Positions 7,532 through 15,066 of a DNA stretch of 42,548 nt are shown here, piece by piece. Each line of letters begins with the position of its first letter. Positions within the stretch are counted from its first letter, which is position 1. The notes below the pieces were generated by a model. That model made no database searches. It worked only from the letters and a program-made list of their open reading frames with translations, and was not told the DNA's origin. Made by a program: the position numbers and the translations under genes. The DNA lies in assembly GCA_900539755.1 (NCBI GenBank), contig UQDC01000019.1, positions 1 to 42,548 of the forward strand. Direction: 5' to 3'. The stretch comes from an uncultured Alistipes sp. (lineage in GTDB: Bacteria > Bacteroidota > Bacteroidia > Bacteroidales > Rikenellaceae).

Positions 7532-9052
7532 AAAAAAAATATTAAACTTCCAGATTATTTATCTATTCTGGAATACTCCGTTCAGGAGATCAATTTTGTT
7601 CTTTCTTTTTATGAAGGAACATCACAACAAGAATTTGTAGAAGAGGAGTGGAATGAAATCTGTTCCCTTCAGGACGCGAAAGTACGTGCAGAAAAAAAAG
7701 CTCAGTTTTTCAAAACACACAAAGTTTCGTTTCCAGCAAAAGTTTCGATCATCATCAAAGAATTGTATGACCTTGCACAGGAAAAACAGATGCCTTTGTG
7801 TAGTTTTGCCGGATTTGGTTATTTTTTCAATACTGCATACTGGGAACAAATAGACCCGGTAAGATTGAATAAATTCTTGTCACGATTTGCAACCAGATGT
7901 GGAATTAATGAGAAGATAGCCATTTCCGCATCAATACAGAAAATGTTGATTCAACAATTTCATTCGTATGCCAGTCGTGTGGAACCAACAGGCGATGATT
8001 GTGTTAAAATCAATTTGCAAAACGGGACATTACGTATCGATGATAACAGTTGTGTTCTCGAACCGTTTTCAGCAGATGATTTTTTGCGATATCAACTCTC
8101 TGTTGCTTACAACGAAAATGCACAAATCAATTTGTTTCAGCAGTTTCTTGATCGAGTATTGCCTGAAAAAGAATCTCAGGAGTTTCTTGCAGAATACATT
8201 GGCTATACTTTGACAACCAATATTAAACTGGAACAATGTTTGATATTGGTTGGATCGGGAGCAAACGGTAAATCCGTGATTTTCGATATTGTCAATGCTC
8301 TATTGGGAAAAGATAACATTACTCATTACACATTGGCACAGTTGTGTGGTGACAACGAATATCGTCGAGCGACTCTTTCTGGAAAGTTGTTGAATTACTC
8401 TTCTGAACTTGGAACGGGCTTAGCTGATGTAGATATGGTTAAAAAATTAATCAGCAATGAGCCGATTGATGCCAGATTACCTTACGGAGAACCGTTCACA
8501 GTACATCGTTACGGAAAATTCATGTTCAATACGAATTCGCTTCCGACATCTGTTGAAATTTCAGATGCTTATTTTCGGCGAATGAATTTCATGCAGTTCG
8601 ATGTGACGATACCGAAGTCTGAACAAGATCCGGAATTGGCGAAGAAAATTATCGATACAGAACTAGATGGAGTGCTTCAATGGGTGCTTGTCGGTCTGAA
8701 ACGATTGTTGGTTAACCGAAAGTTTACCGTTTCTCCGAAAATGGAAGCTGTCAAAGAACAAATCAGACGTGATCTGGATAGCGTGGCGACGTTTATGGCT
8801 GAAACTGGTTATAAACCGTCACCGAATAAACGAACTCTGTTGAAAACGCTTCGGGAGGAGTATAATGAGTTCTGTAAGTTGAACAATTGTCGTCAAGTGG
8901 GACACAAAATGTTCAGTCAACGTTTGAGATCCGCCGGATTCGATGTCGTATCGGGTACGGGAAACAGAACTTATGTCTGTTGTGAAACTGCTCAAAATCC
9001 AGATCTGGATTTTGTCGGAGATGTATTTAAATTGAAATCATCAGAACGATGA
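7529..9052 (+). CDS. SF3 (D5/P4-type) DNA helicase of a mobile element
   Basis: This 507-residue phage/plasmid-type replication helicase has a D5_N-like region at about residues 100-240. The ATPase follows, with Walker A GSGANGKS near residue 245, a Walker B-like LLNYSSEL, and motif C KFMFNTNSLP. The C terminus (RDLDSVATFMAETGY onward) is a winged-helix tail. It would unwind the element's origin during replication. The first usable start is GTG at 7529, which lies inside the terminal bases of the IS4-family element. No ribosome binding site is seen, and an in-frame TAA lies at 7507, so the native 5' end may have been replaced. Its stop overlaps the primase ATG (ATGA). Confidence 0.88.
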   Translation: MKKNIKLPDYLSILEYSVQEINFVLSFYEGTSQQEFVEEEWNEICSLQDAKVRAEKKAQFFKTHKVSFPAKVSIIIKELYDLAQEKQMPLCSFAGFGYFFNTAYWEQIDPVRLNKFLSRFATRCGINEKIAISASIQKMLIQQFHSYASRVEPTGDDCVKINLQNGTLRIDDNSCVLEPFSADDFLRYQLSVAYNENAQINLFQQFLDRVLPEKESQEFLAEYIGYTLTTNIKLEQCLILVGSGANGKSVIFDIVNALLGKDNITHYTLAQLCGDNEYRRATLSGKLLNYSSELGTGLADVDMVKKLISNEPIDARLPYGEPFTVHRYGKFMFNTNSLPTSVEISDAYFRRMNFMQFDVTIPKSEQDPELAKKIIDTELDGVLQWVLVGLKRLLVNRKFTVSPKMEAVKEQIRRDLDSVATFMAETGYKPSPNKRTLLKTLREEYNEFCKLNNCRQVGHKMFSQRLRSAGFDVVSGTGNRTYVCCETAQNPDLDFVGDVFKLKSSER

Positions 9053-10062
9053 AGACAATTAGGTGTGAACAAGAGAGACCCTCGATATGGGTCTCTCTTT
9101 TCAAAAACTTCACCGATTCACATCCGATCGGAGAGGTAGATGTCTTACATTGGTTGTTAGAACCCTCGAGTGAAATGCTAAATGCCCTCGATTTCATTCG
9201 CAAAACAGATGATAAAGAGGCCCGTAACTTTATAAAAGCTCGTTTGCCTGCCATTACACCGAGCGGTCTATTTTCAGTTCGGAAAAAAGAGGGGCTGATT
9301 GCTCATTCTGGTCTGATTTGCCTGGATATCGATGCCAAAGAGAATCCAGCAATAGAGGATTGGAATGTCTTAAAACAAAATTTACCTGTTTCCGAACATA
9401 TTCTGTATGCCGGATTGTCAGCAAGTGGACGAGGTCTGTTTTGCCTGGTGCCGATTGCTGACGGGAAACAACATCTTCAACACTTTCTTGCCTTGGAACG
9501 AGATTTTAAGGAAGCTGGTATTGTACTTGATCCGGCATGTAAAGACATACCGCGTTTGCGAGGTTTCTCTCATGACCCCGCAGCATACGTAAATTTCGGA
9601 GCAAAACCGTATGAAAAAGTGCTTCAAGAAGCGGAAAAATCGCTTTGTATTACGTCTGTTCGGCCTGTTATACGTGGTCCGGATGGAAAAACGGATGAAG
9701 TTCGGAACGTCGAGGCGCTGACTCCTATACAGCGTCTATTGCAGCCTACCGATTTGTCTCGTGTTTTGTCTGTTTTGGAGATTTCTAAATCTGCAACACG
9801 TCATTTTCTCGATTTGCTGAAGAAAATAGAGGCAAACCGGATCGATATTACCGTCTTGTATCAAGATTGGTTTTCGATAGGCTGTGTAGTCTCGACTTTG
9901 TTTGGATCTGAAGGCTCCGTATTCTTTCATCGTATCTCGCAATTTTATCCGAGATATGATTCGGATGAGTGTGAGAAACTTTTCTGTAACATTCAGAAAA
10001 GAGGATACCGTATGTCTATCGATAAACTTGTGTCGATAGCCGAGCGATACGGAGTTAGGTAA
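9049..10062 (+). CDS. Primase with VirE-N/BT4734-like domain and PriCT-2 tail
   Basis: The 337-residue protein begins with a VirE-N/BT4734-like domain (residues 1-110) running into an archaeo-eukaryotic primase-type core. The metal-site pattern LICLDIDAKEN lies near residue 92, with LSASGRGLFCLVPI and DIPRLRGFSHDP following. The end (about 255-337), with QDWFSIGCVVSTLFG and SIAERYGV, fits the PriCT-2 helical domain. It would make primers for replication of the element. It is translationally coupled to the helicase, but the gene order helicase then primase is the reverse of the usual fused order. It ends at a bidirectional terminator shared with the integrase. Confidence 0.8.
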   Translation: MKTIRCEQERPSIWVSLFKNFTDSHPIGEVDVLHWLLEPSSEMLNALDFIRKTDDKEARNFIKARLPAITPSGLFSVRKKEGLIAHSGLICLDIDAKENPAIEDWNVLKQNLPVSEHILYAGLSASGRGLFCLVPIADGKQHLQHFLALERDFKEAGIVLDPACKDIPRLRGFSHDPAAYVNFGAKPYEKVLQEAEKSLCITSVRPVIRGPDGKTDEVRNVEALTPIQRLLQPTDLSRVLSVLEISKSATRHFLDLLKKIEANRIDITVLYQDWFSIGCVVSTLFGSEGSVFFHRISQFYPRYDSDECEKLFCNIQKRGYRMSIDKLVSIAERYGVR

Positions 10063-10078
10063 AATGAAGAAAAGAAGA

Positions 10079-10117
10079 AAAAGTGAGTGCAGTGCATAGA
10101 TATGCACTCACTTTTTT
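10079..10117. terminator. Bidirectional terminator between primase and integrase
   Basis: AAAGTGAGTGCA, ending at 10091, pairs with TGCACTCACTTT from 10103 to about 10115. A-rich and T-rich flanks on the two sides serve both converging genes. Confidence 0.85.
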
Positions 10118-11323
10118 CTAAATCAAGTTTGTCATTGCTTCGTCGATGCGGCTGTTTCCGAACGAGTCCAGATAGATTTGTGTCGTTGTAATGTCGGAAT
10201 GTCCGAGCGATTGGGATATCAAAGAGATGTCGACGCCTGCATGTTTCAATACTGAAGCATACGAGTGTCTGGCTACGTATGTCGTTAATGGAATATTTAG
10301 ATTGAGTTCTTGACCTAACTTTTTTAACTCTCGATTGACGATTTTTAACACTTTTCGGATGCGGTCGTTACGTTGTCGTTCGGTTCGGTGGATCTGTTTG
10401 TTTAAGATTGGGAATATGTAATCATCTGTATTACATAATTTTGAGTAGCGTGTCATGATTATCTTGGCTTCCTCGCAGATTCTGCAGTTCATCGCTTTGC
10501 GAGTCTTGTGTCGGGCATACATTAATCGTCCGTTTTGGATGTCTGAATATTTCAAACAGGCGATATCCCGAAAGTTAATACCCGCCATAAAGTAGCTGAA
10601 CAGAAAGATATCCCGTGCGAATCTACGATATGAAAGCTTATCGTTGTTCAGATCGATGGCCATTAAACGGTGTATCTCGTTTTTTGAGATGGCTCGTTTG
10701 CGTGTAGAACTCCATAATCTTCCGAGTTTGAATCGTAGAAACGGATTCTCTTCCATTTTGAAAACATGTTCTTCTGCAGCACGATTGTAAACGGCTCTCA
10801 ATACGCTGAATTTCGTAGCGATGCTGTTGTCTTTATTTCCTCGACGGCGTAAGAAAAGTTCGAAATCGCGCAGATGGGATAGGGAGATCTCTTCAAATCG
10901 CATTTTCTGAGGATGGAACTGATGCCATAAGGAACATGTAACTCGATATTTCGAGGCAGTCCCATATTTGTCGATGGATTCCAGTTGTTCGATCACTCGA
11001 CGAAAGTAGCTGTCTACCGTACAGTCGATCCGCTCTTCTGCAGGTTCAAATAGTGTTTCGAAGTTGACATCGATATCCAATGCTTCGAGCCGACGGATCT
11101 TTTTGTGATATTCGTTCAGAAGAGAATCTAACCGCAGTTGCATTTCACGGTACTGCGGACTGTAGTCTGTTAACCGTTGTGATTTCTCGTCCCATACCGA
11201 AGGATCGACGACGATTCCGGTGGAGAGGGTTTTGGTTTGTCTTCGGTGGGTGAACCGGATAATCAGCGGAACTTTTCCCTGACTGTTGCGTGCATCTTTG
11301 CGGCACACGACTTTGATGTTCAT
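10118..11323 (-). CDS. Tyrosine recombinase (integrase, IntDOT/NBU type)
   Basis: The protein has about 401 residues from ATG 11323; a longer frame would need a TTG. It has an N-terminal arm-binding domain (residues 1-90), a SAM-like core-binding domain (100-200) and a C-terminal catalytic domain. The catalytic HARHSY-type box reads ARHSYASVLKHAG, followed by LGHSD and the nucleophile in TQIYLDS. The first catalytic Arg position reads AGINFRDI, with Asn in place of Arg, as is known for IntDOT and IntN1-type enzymes. The gene starts about 210 bp from the 3' end of tRNA-Gly, the expected place for an integrase beside its attachment site. It points toward a decayed element. Confidence 0.92.
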   Translation of the reverse strand: MNIKVVCRKDARNSQGKVPLIIRFTHRRQTKTLSTGIVVDPSVWDEKSQRLTDYSPQYREMQLRLDSLLNEYHKKIRRLEALDIDVNFETLFEPAEERIDCTVDSYFRRVIEQLESIDKYGTASKYRVTCSLWHQFHPQKMRFEEISLSHLRDFELFLRRRGNKDNSIATKFSVLRAVYNRAAEEHVFKMEENPFLRFKLGRLWSSTRKRAISKNEIHRLMAIDLNNDKLSYRRFARDIFLFSYFMAGINFRDIACLKYSDIQNGRLMYARHKTRKAMNCRICEEAKIIMTRYSKLCNTDDYIFPILNKQIHRTERQRNDRIRKVLKIVNRELKKLGQELNLNIPLTTYVARHSYASVLKHAGVDISLISQSLGHSDITTTQIYLDSFGNSRIDEAMTNLI

Positions 11324-11364
11324 GATGCGTGACGTGTTGCGCAAACACCAGCCTTACATTTTTG

Positions 11365-11387
11365 TGTAAAACATTCTGTAAAACATT
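11365..11387. repeat. Direct repeat upstream of the integrase
   Basis: TGTAAAACATT occurs twice (11365-11375 and 11377-11387), separated by one base, about 40 bp upstream of the integrase start. One 12-bp helical turn separates the copies, so they could be arm-type or operator sites. That role is inferred. Confidence 0.6.
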
Positions 11388-11505
11388 TTGGGTCGAAATG
11401 GCCTTTTTCGGAGAGTTTTGCGGAGTTTCAACGGGGTGACAGATCTTCCTGTTTTGTTGAATGTAAGTTGCGGAAATATAGCAACAGGTTGATATACAAA
11501 AGAAA

Positions 11506-11529
11506 AAGGCAGTCTTTTTAGGCTGCCTT
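11506..11529 (-). terminator. Terminator of tRNA-Gly
   Basis: On the minus strand AAGGCAG (11529-11523) pairs with CTGCCTT (11512-11506) around a 10-nt loop, followed by TTTCTTTTG. It lies 5 bp past the tRNA 3' end. Confidence 0.8.
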
Positions 11530-11533
11530 CGAG

Positions 11534-11606
11534 AGCGGAAAACGAGACTCGAACTCGCGACCCCAACCTTGGCAAGGTTGTGCTCTACCAACTGAGCTAT
11601 TTCCGC
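11534..11606 (-). tRNA. tRNA-Gly (GCC)
   Basis: This is a 73-nt cloverleaf. The acceptor stem GCGGAAA (11606-11600) pairs with TTTCCGC (11541-11535), with discriminator T as usual for Gly. The D-arm AGCTCAGTTGGTAGAGC, the anticodon loop TTGCCAA (GCC) and the T-arm GAGTTCGAGTCTC are canonical. CCA is not encoded. It is the likely insertion site of the adjacent integrase element. Confidence 0.95.
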
Positions 11607-11667
11607 ATAATTTCAATATGTCTTAAACTCTTCGTGGATCGTGGCGTCCCGTATCGTTTTGACGTTG

Positions 11668-11698
11668 CAAATGTACGACGAAAAATTGAATTTCCAAA
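11668..11698 (-). promoter_or_regulatory. Bacteroidota promoter of tRNA-Gly
   Basis: On the minus strand TTTG (11698-11695), a 19-bp spacer and TACATTTG (11675-11668) match the consensus exactly. The start would be about 55 bp before the tRNA. Confidence 0.85.
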
Positions 11699-11781
11699 TT
11701 TTGTTTTCACTTTTTTTTAGCCTTTAATGGCTCTTTCGACCGAACGTGTTCGTTGTAAGGATGTTGGCTCAATAACTTTTT

Positions 11782-13710
11782 TTACAAAGATTCTGCTTCT
11801 GTGATCCACATTGCACAACTTGCATCGCTTGGCATCCTCCAGTCACCACGAGGAGAGAGGGTGACGGATCCAACCTTAGGCCCGTCGGGCAGTGCCGAGC
11901 GTTTAAATTGTTGCGCAAAGAATCGCTTTAAGAATGTAATCAGCCATTTTTTGATTGTCGCATGGTCGTATTGTCCTTGGAAAGCTGTGCTTGCCATCAT
12001 AAACAGTTTAGCCGGACGGAATCCAAAACGGACAAAATAGTAGAGGAAAAAGTCATGCAGTTCATAGGGGCCGACCAATTCCTCGGTACGTTGTGCAATC
12101 TGGCCGTTGGCATCGGCTGGCAATAGTTCAGGGCTGATGGGAGTGTCCAGGATGTCGAGTAGCCATGGACGAGCCTGTTCATCGTGATCTCCCAATGCAA
12201 CCCAGCGTACCAGGTGACGTACCAGGGTCTTGGGAATACCGCAATTAACGCCATACATCGACATGTGGTCTCCGTTGTAGGTGGCCCAACCCAATGCCAG
12301 TTCCGACAGATCCCCAGTTCCAATGACCAATCCTCCTGTTTGGTTGGCTATGTCCATGAGGATTTGGGTGCGTTCCCGAGCCTGGGCGTTCTCGTAGGTG
12401 ACGTCACGTGATGCGGGATCTAACCCAATGTCGGCAAAATGTTGTTCACAGGCAGCACGAATACTGATTTCCCGGATGGTGACTCCGAGTGCCTTCATTA
12501 ATTGAATAGCGTTATTGTATGTACGTCCTGTGGTGCCAAAACCGGGCATCGTTACCCCTGTGATAAGGGTGCGTGGCAGTCCCAATTTATCGAATGTACG
12601 TGCAGTGACCAGCAGGGCCAATGTTGAATCGAGTCCTCCTGAAATACCGATTACGGCTGAACGGCAATGTGTGTGACGGATGCGTTGAGCCAGTCCGCAT
12701 ACTTGAATATTAAAAATCTCTTCGCATCGTTCGTTGATGTGTGCATCTTCACGAGGAACGAAGGGATAGGGCTCAAATTTGCGCATCAATGGAGTAGAGG
12801 TGTAGTCCAGTCGAGGAATTTTAACCTCTACGTGGCAATATTCGGGTGTTGGCTCAGCATTATGGAACGTAGAGGTTTGGCGGCGTTGAGCCATCATTTT
12901 TTCAATATCTACGTCGCAGATGGTGATCTGTTCGTCGAAAGAGAAACGATCATTGGTTTGGAGTATGGTGCCATTTTCGACAATCAGCCCATTGCCTGCA
13001 AAGACCAAATCCGTGGAGGATTCTCCGCATCCCGCAGAACAATAGAGATATGCGGAGATCGTGCGGGCAGACTGTTGTTCGATCAGAGAGCAGAGATAGG
13101 AGTGTTTTCCCACCATCTCATCACTGGCTGAGATGTTGACCAGCAGGTTGGCTCCGGCCAGTGCCAATCGGGATGAGGGGGGGATGGGTACCCACAGATC
13201 TTCGCAGATTTCGATCCCGAGGCAAACCTCGCCGTCGTGAAAGAGCAGGCGGGAGGTAAAGGGTGTTTGTTGTCCGCATAAGGTGATTTGTTGTTTGTCG
13301 GAAAGTTCGGCTCCAGACGCAAACCAGCGGGCTTCATAAAATTCGTTGTAATTGGGTAGATAGCTTTTGGGTACAACTCCTAAAATATGTCCTTGACAGA
13401 AGACGACAGCCGTATTGTACAGCTGGTTGTGAAAAGCCACGGGCATGCCGACAATACAGAGTGTTGGCAGGTCTGCCGTTTTTTGTAACAGGGTTCCCAA
13501 TGCGATTTCGGCTTGTTGAAGCAGGAAGGGTTGGTTGAACAGGTCTGCACAGGTGTAGCCTGTAATCGAAAGTTCAGGCAGGGCTACGACTGCCGCACCT
13601 TGCTGGGCAGCTTGACGAATCAGGGGTTCGATATGGGCAATATTGTATGTGCAGTCGGCTACTTTAACCGAAGGTATGGCTGCGGCCACCCGGATAAATC
13701 CGAAATCCAT
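11782..13710 (-). CDS. nadE: Glutamine-dependent NAD+ synthetase
   Basis: The 642-residue cytoplasmic enzyme makes NAD+ from deamido-NAD+ with ATP, taking ammonia from glutamine. The N-terminal nitrilase-type amidase (about 1-290) shows the Glu-Lys-Cys triad context in VVALPELSITGYTC, VVPKSYLPNYNEF and LGIEICEDLWVP. The C-terminal synthetase (about 325-642) has the PP-loop GISGGLDSTLAL and GTGDLSELALGW. The length is normal for the long, glutamine-using form. The gene is monocistronic on the minus strand. A candidate -7 box lies about 65 bp upstream. Confidence 0.97.
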   Translation of the reverse strand: MDFGFIRVAAAIPSVKVADCTYNIAHIEPLIRQAAQQGAAVVALPELSITGYTCADLFNQPFLLQQAEIALGTLLQKTADLPTLCIVGMPVAFHNQLYNTAVVFCQGHILGVVPKSYLPNYNEFYEARWFASGAELSDKQQITLCGQQTPFTSRLLFHDGEVCLGIEICEDLWVPIPPSSRLALAGANLLVNISASDEMVGKHSYLCSLIEQQSARTISAYLYCSAGCGESSTDLVFAGNGLIVENGTILQTNDRFSFDEQITICDVDIEKMMAQRRQTSTFHNAEPTPEYCHVEVKIPRLDYTSTPLMRKFEPYPFVPREDAHINERCEEIFNIQVCGLAQRIRHTHCRSAVIGISGGLDSTLALLVTARTFDKLGLPRTLITGVTMPGFGTTGRTYNNAIQLMKALGVTIREISIRAACEQHFADIGLDPASRDVTYENAQARERTQILMDIANQTGGLVIGTGDLSELALGWATYNGDHMSMYGVNCGIPKTLVRHLVRWVALGDHDEQARPWLLDILDTPISPELLPADANGQIAQRTEELVGPYELHDFFLYYFVRFGFRPAKLFMMASTAFQGQYDHATIKKWLITFLKRFFAQQFKRSALPDGPKVGSVTLSPRGDWRMPSDASCAMWITEAESL

Positions 13711-14163
13711 GGTATCTTGTCAGATTAAATTAAAGTTGAGGATAGCTCTCCTCTCTTGAGCGATAACTTACGGCAAAAATACGAAAAGTCATGAATTTCA
13801 AGCACAGCCGTTATGACAAAGTCATCAATAGCTTGTTATTGAGTTTTTATTGAGAGGGTGTCGGGGGAAGATGAGTTTGGATCCATGTTGAGATAAAGGA
13901 TAAAGGGACGTTCCAGTAACTGGATTTGGATTGACAGAGAGGTGTGTCAAGGATTCGTTTTAAGGTGTGAGATGAGGGTGAGAAAGATGCAGTATTGGGG
14001 TGATGTCAGGGTAAATGTACATCAGAAGTTATGTCGGTATATGATTTTATGATATTTGAAATCGTTGCATACAGTCGGGTATTATATTTGTAGATAAATA
14101 CATTGAGGTGATGGCTATGAGGCATTACCAATCGATTTTATTTACGATTTTATACGAAGTGTC
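13711..14163. other. Divergent intergenic region between nadE and yaaA with candidate promoters
   Basis: No gene is supported. TATTTTTG on the minus strand (13781-13774) is a -7 candidate for nadE. TATATTTG at 14083-14090 on the plus strand is a -7 candidate for yaaA, with a TTTG at 14055-14058 at a longer than usual 24-bp spacing. Nothing else is recognised in the G/T-rich middle part. Confidence 0.5.
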
Positions 14164-14925
14164 ATGTTGATTATTCTTTCTCCGGCTAAAACCATGGATA
14201 TGTCACCTGTCCCGGCAGGTTTACCAGTTACGGAACCCGAATTTCGTAATGATGCAGAGTTGTTGGCTGCCAAGATGCGTCGATATACCCAGGAAGAGAT
14301 TGCCGTATTGCTGAAAATCAGTCCCAAATTGGCACGGGAAAATTATACGCGTTATCAGCAGTTCGATGCACCCGACAATCCGATAAAACAGGCTTTGTTT
14401 GCGTACAATGGTAGTGTCTTTAAACATATTCAGGCGTGGGCATTCAGTGTGGATGATTTGGAGTATGCTCAAAACCATTTGCGGATTGTCTCGACCCTAT
14501 ATGGGTTGTTGCGTCCTTTGGATCGGATTAAGGCTTATCGGATGACCTACGATGTCAAATTACAAGGAATGACACGAGATCTGTATGCCTATTGGCGTCC
14601 GGTGTTGACCGATCCATTGATTGCGGCTGTGAACAGTGCCGGTGGATTACTGGTTAATTTGGCCAGTTTAGATGTGTTGGGGGCATTCGATATGGCACGA
14701 GTCCGGCAGCAGGTGCGTGTGGTGACTCCCGAGTTTTTAATGCGACGCAATGGCCGTTGGGAGACGGTACGTACATACGCCAAAATAGCGCGAGGCGAGA
14801 TGACTCGTTTCATTTTACAACAGCGCATTGAGCAGCCTGATCAGCTCAAAACATTTGTTTGGGAGGATTTCTGTTTTAATGAAGCGCTTTCCGATGAGGT
14901 GCGTTATGTCTTTACACGCAAATAG
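14164..14925 (+). CDS. yaaA: YaaA (DUF328) peroxide-stress protein
   Basis: The 253-residue cytoplasmic protein begins with the family hallmark MLIILSPAKTM and contains DVLGAFDMARVRQQ in place of the usual basic motif region. YGLLRPLDRIKAYRM and the C-terminal FVWEDFCFN also fit. In Escherichia coli YaaA lowers free iron and protects DNA under hydrogen peroxide stress. The length equals the family norm. It is monocistronic and followed by a strong terminator. Confidence 0.93.
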   Translation: MLIILSPAKTMDMSPVPAGLPVTEPEFRNDAELLAAKMRRYTQEEIAVLLKISPKLARENYTRYQQFDAPDNPIKQALFAYNGSVFKHIQAWAFSVDDLEYAQNHLRIVSTLYGLLRPLDRIKAYRMTYDVKLQGMTRDLYAYWRPVLTDPLIAAVNSAGGLLVNLASLDVLGAFDMARVRQQVRVVTPEFLMRRNGRWETVRTYAKIARGEMTRFILQQRIEQPDQLKTFVWEDFCFNEALSDEVRYVFTRK

Positions 14926-14942
14926 AGACTCGCTTAAAAATA

Positions 14943-14970
14943 AAAAGCCCGAATTTTTCGGGCTTTTTTA
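14943..14970 (+). terminator. Terminator of yaaA
   Basis: AAAAGCCCGAA (14943-14953) pairs with TTCGGGCTTTT (14957-14967) with a tight loop and a T tail. It can also act for the converging aminopeptidase gene. Confidence 0.88.
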
Positions 14971-15066
14971 TTGAAGTTGAGGTTGAACGTCATTCGTTCA
15001 GTAATGGATAGTGTGTAAATTTATCGGCCTGTGTACAGCTTTTGCTTCTGGGGTGTTCGTCTCACC

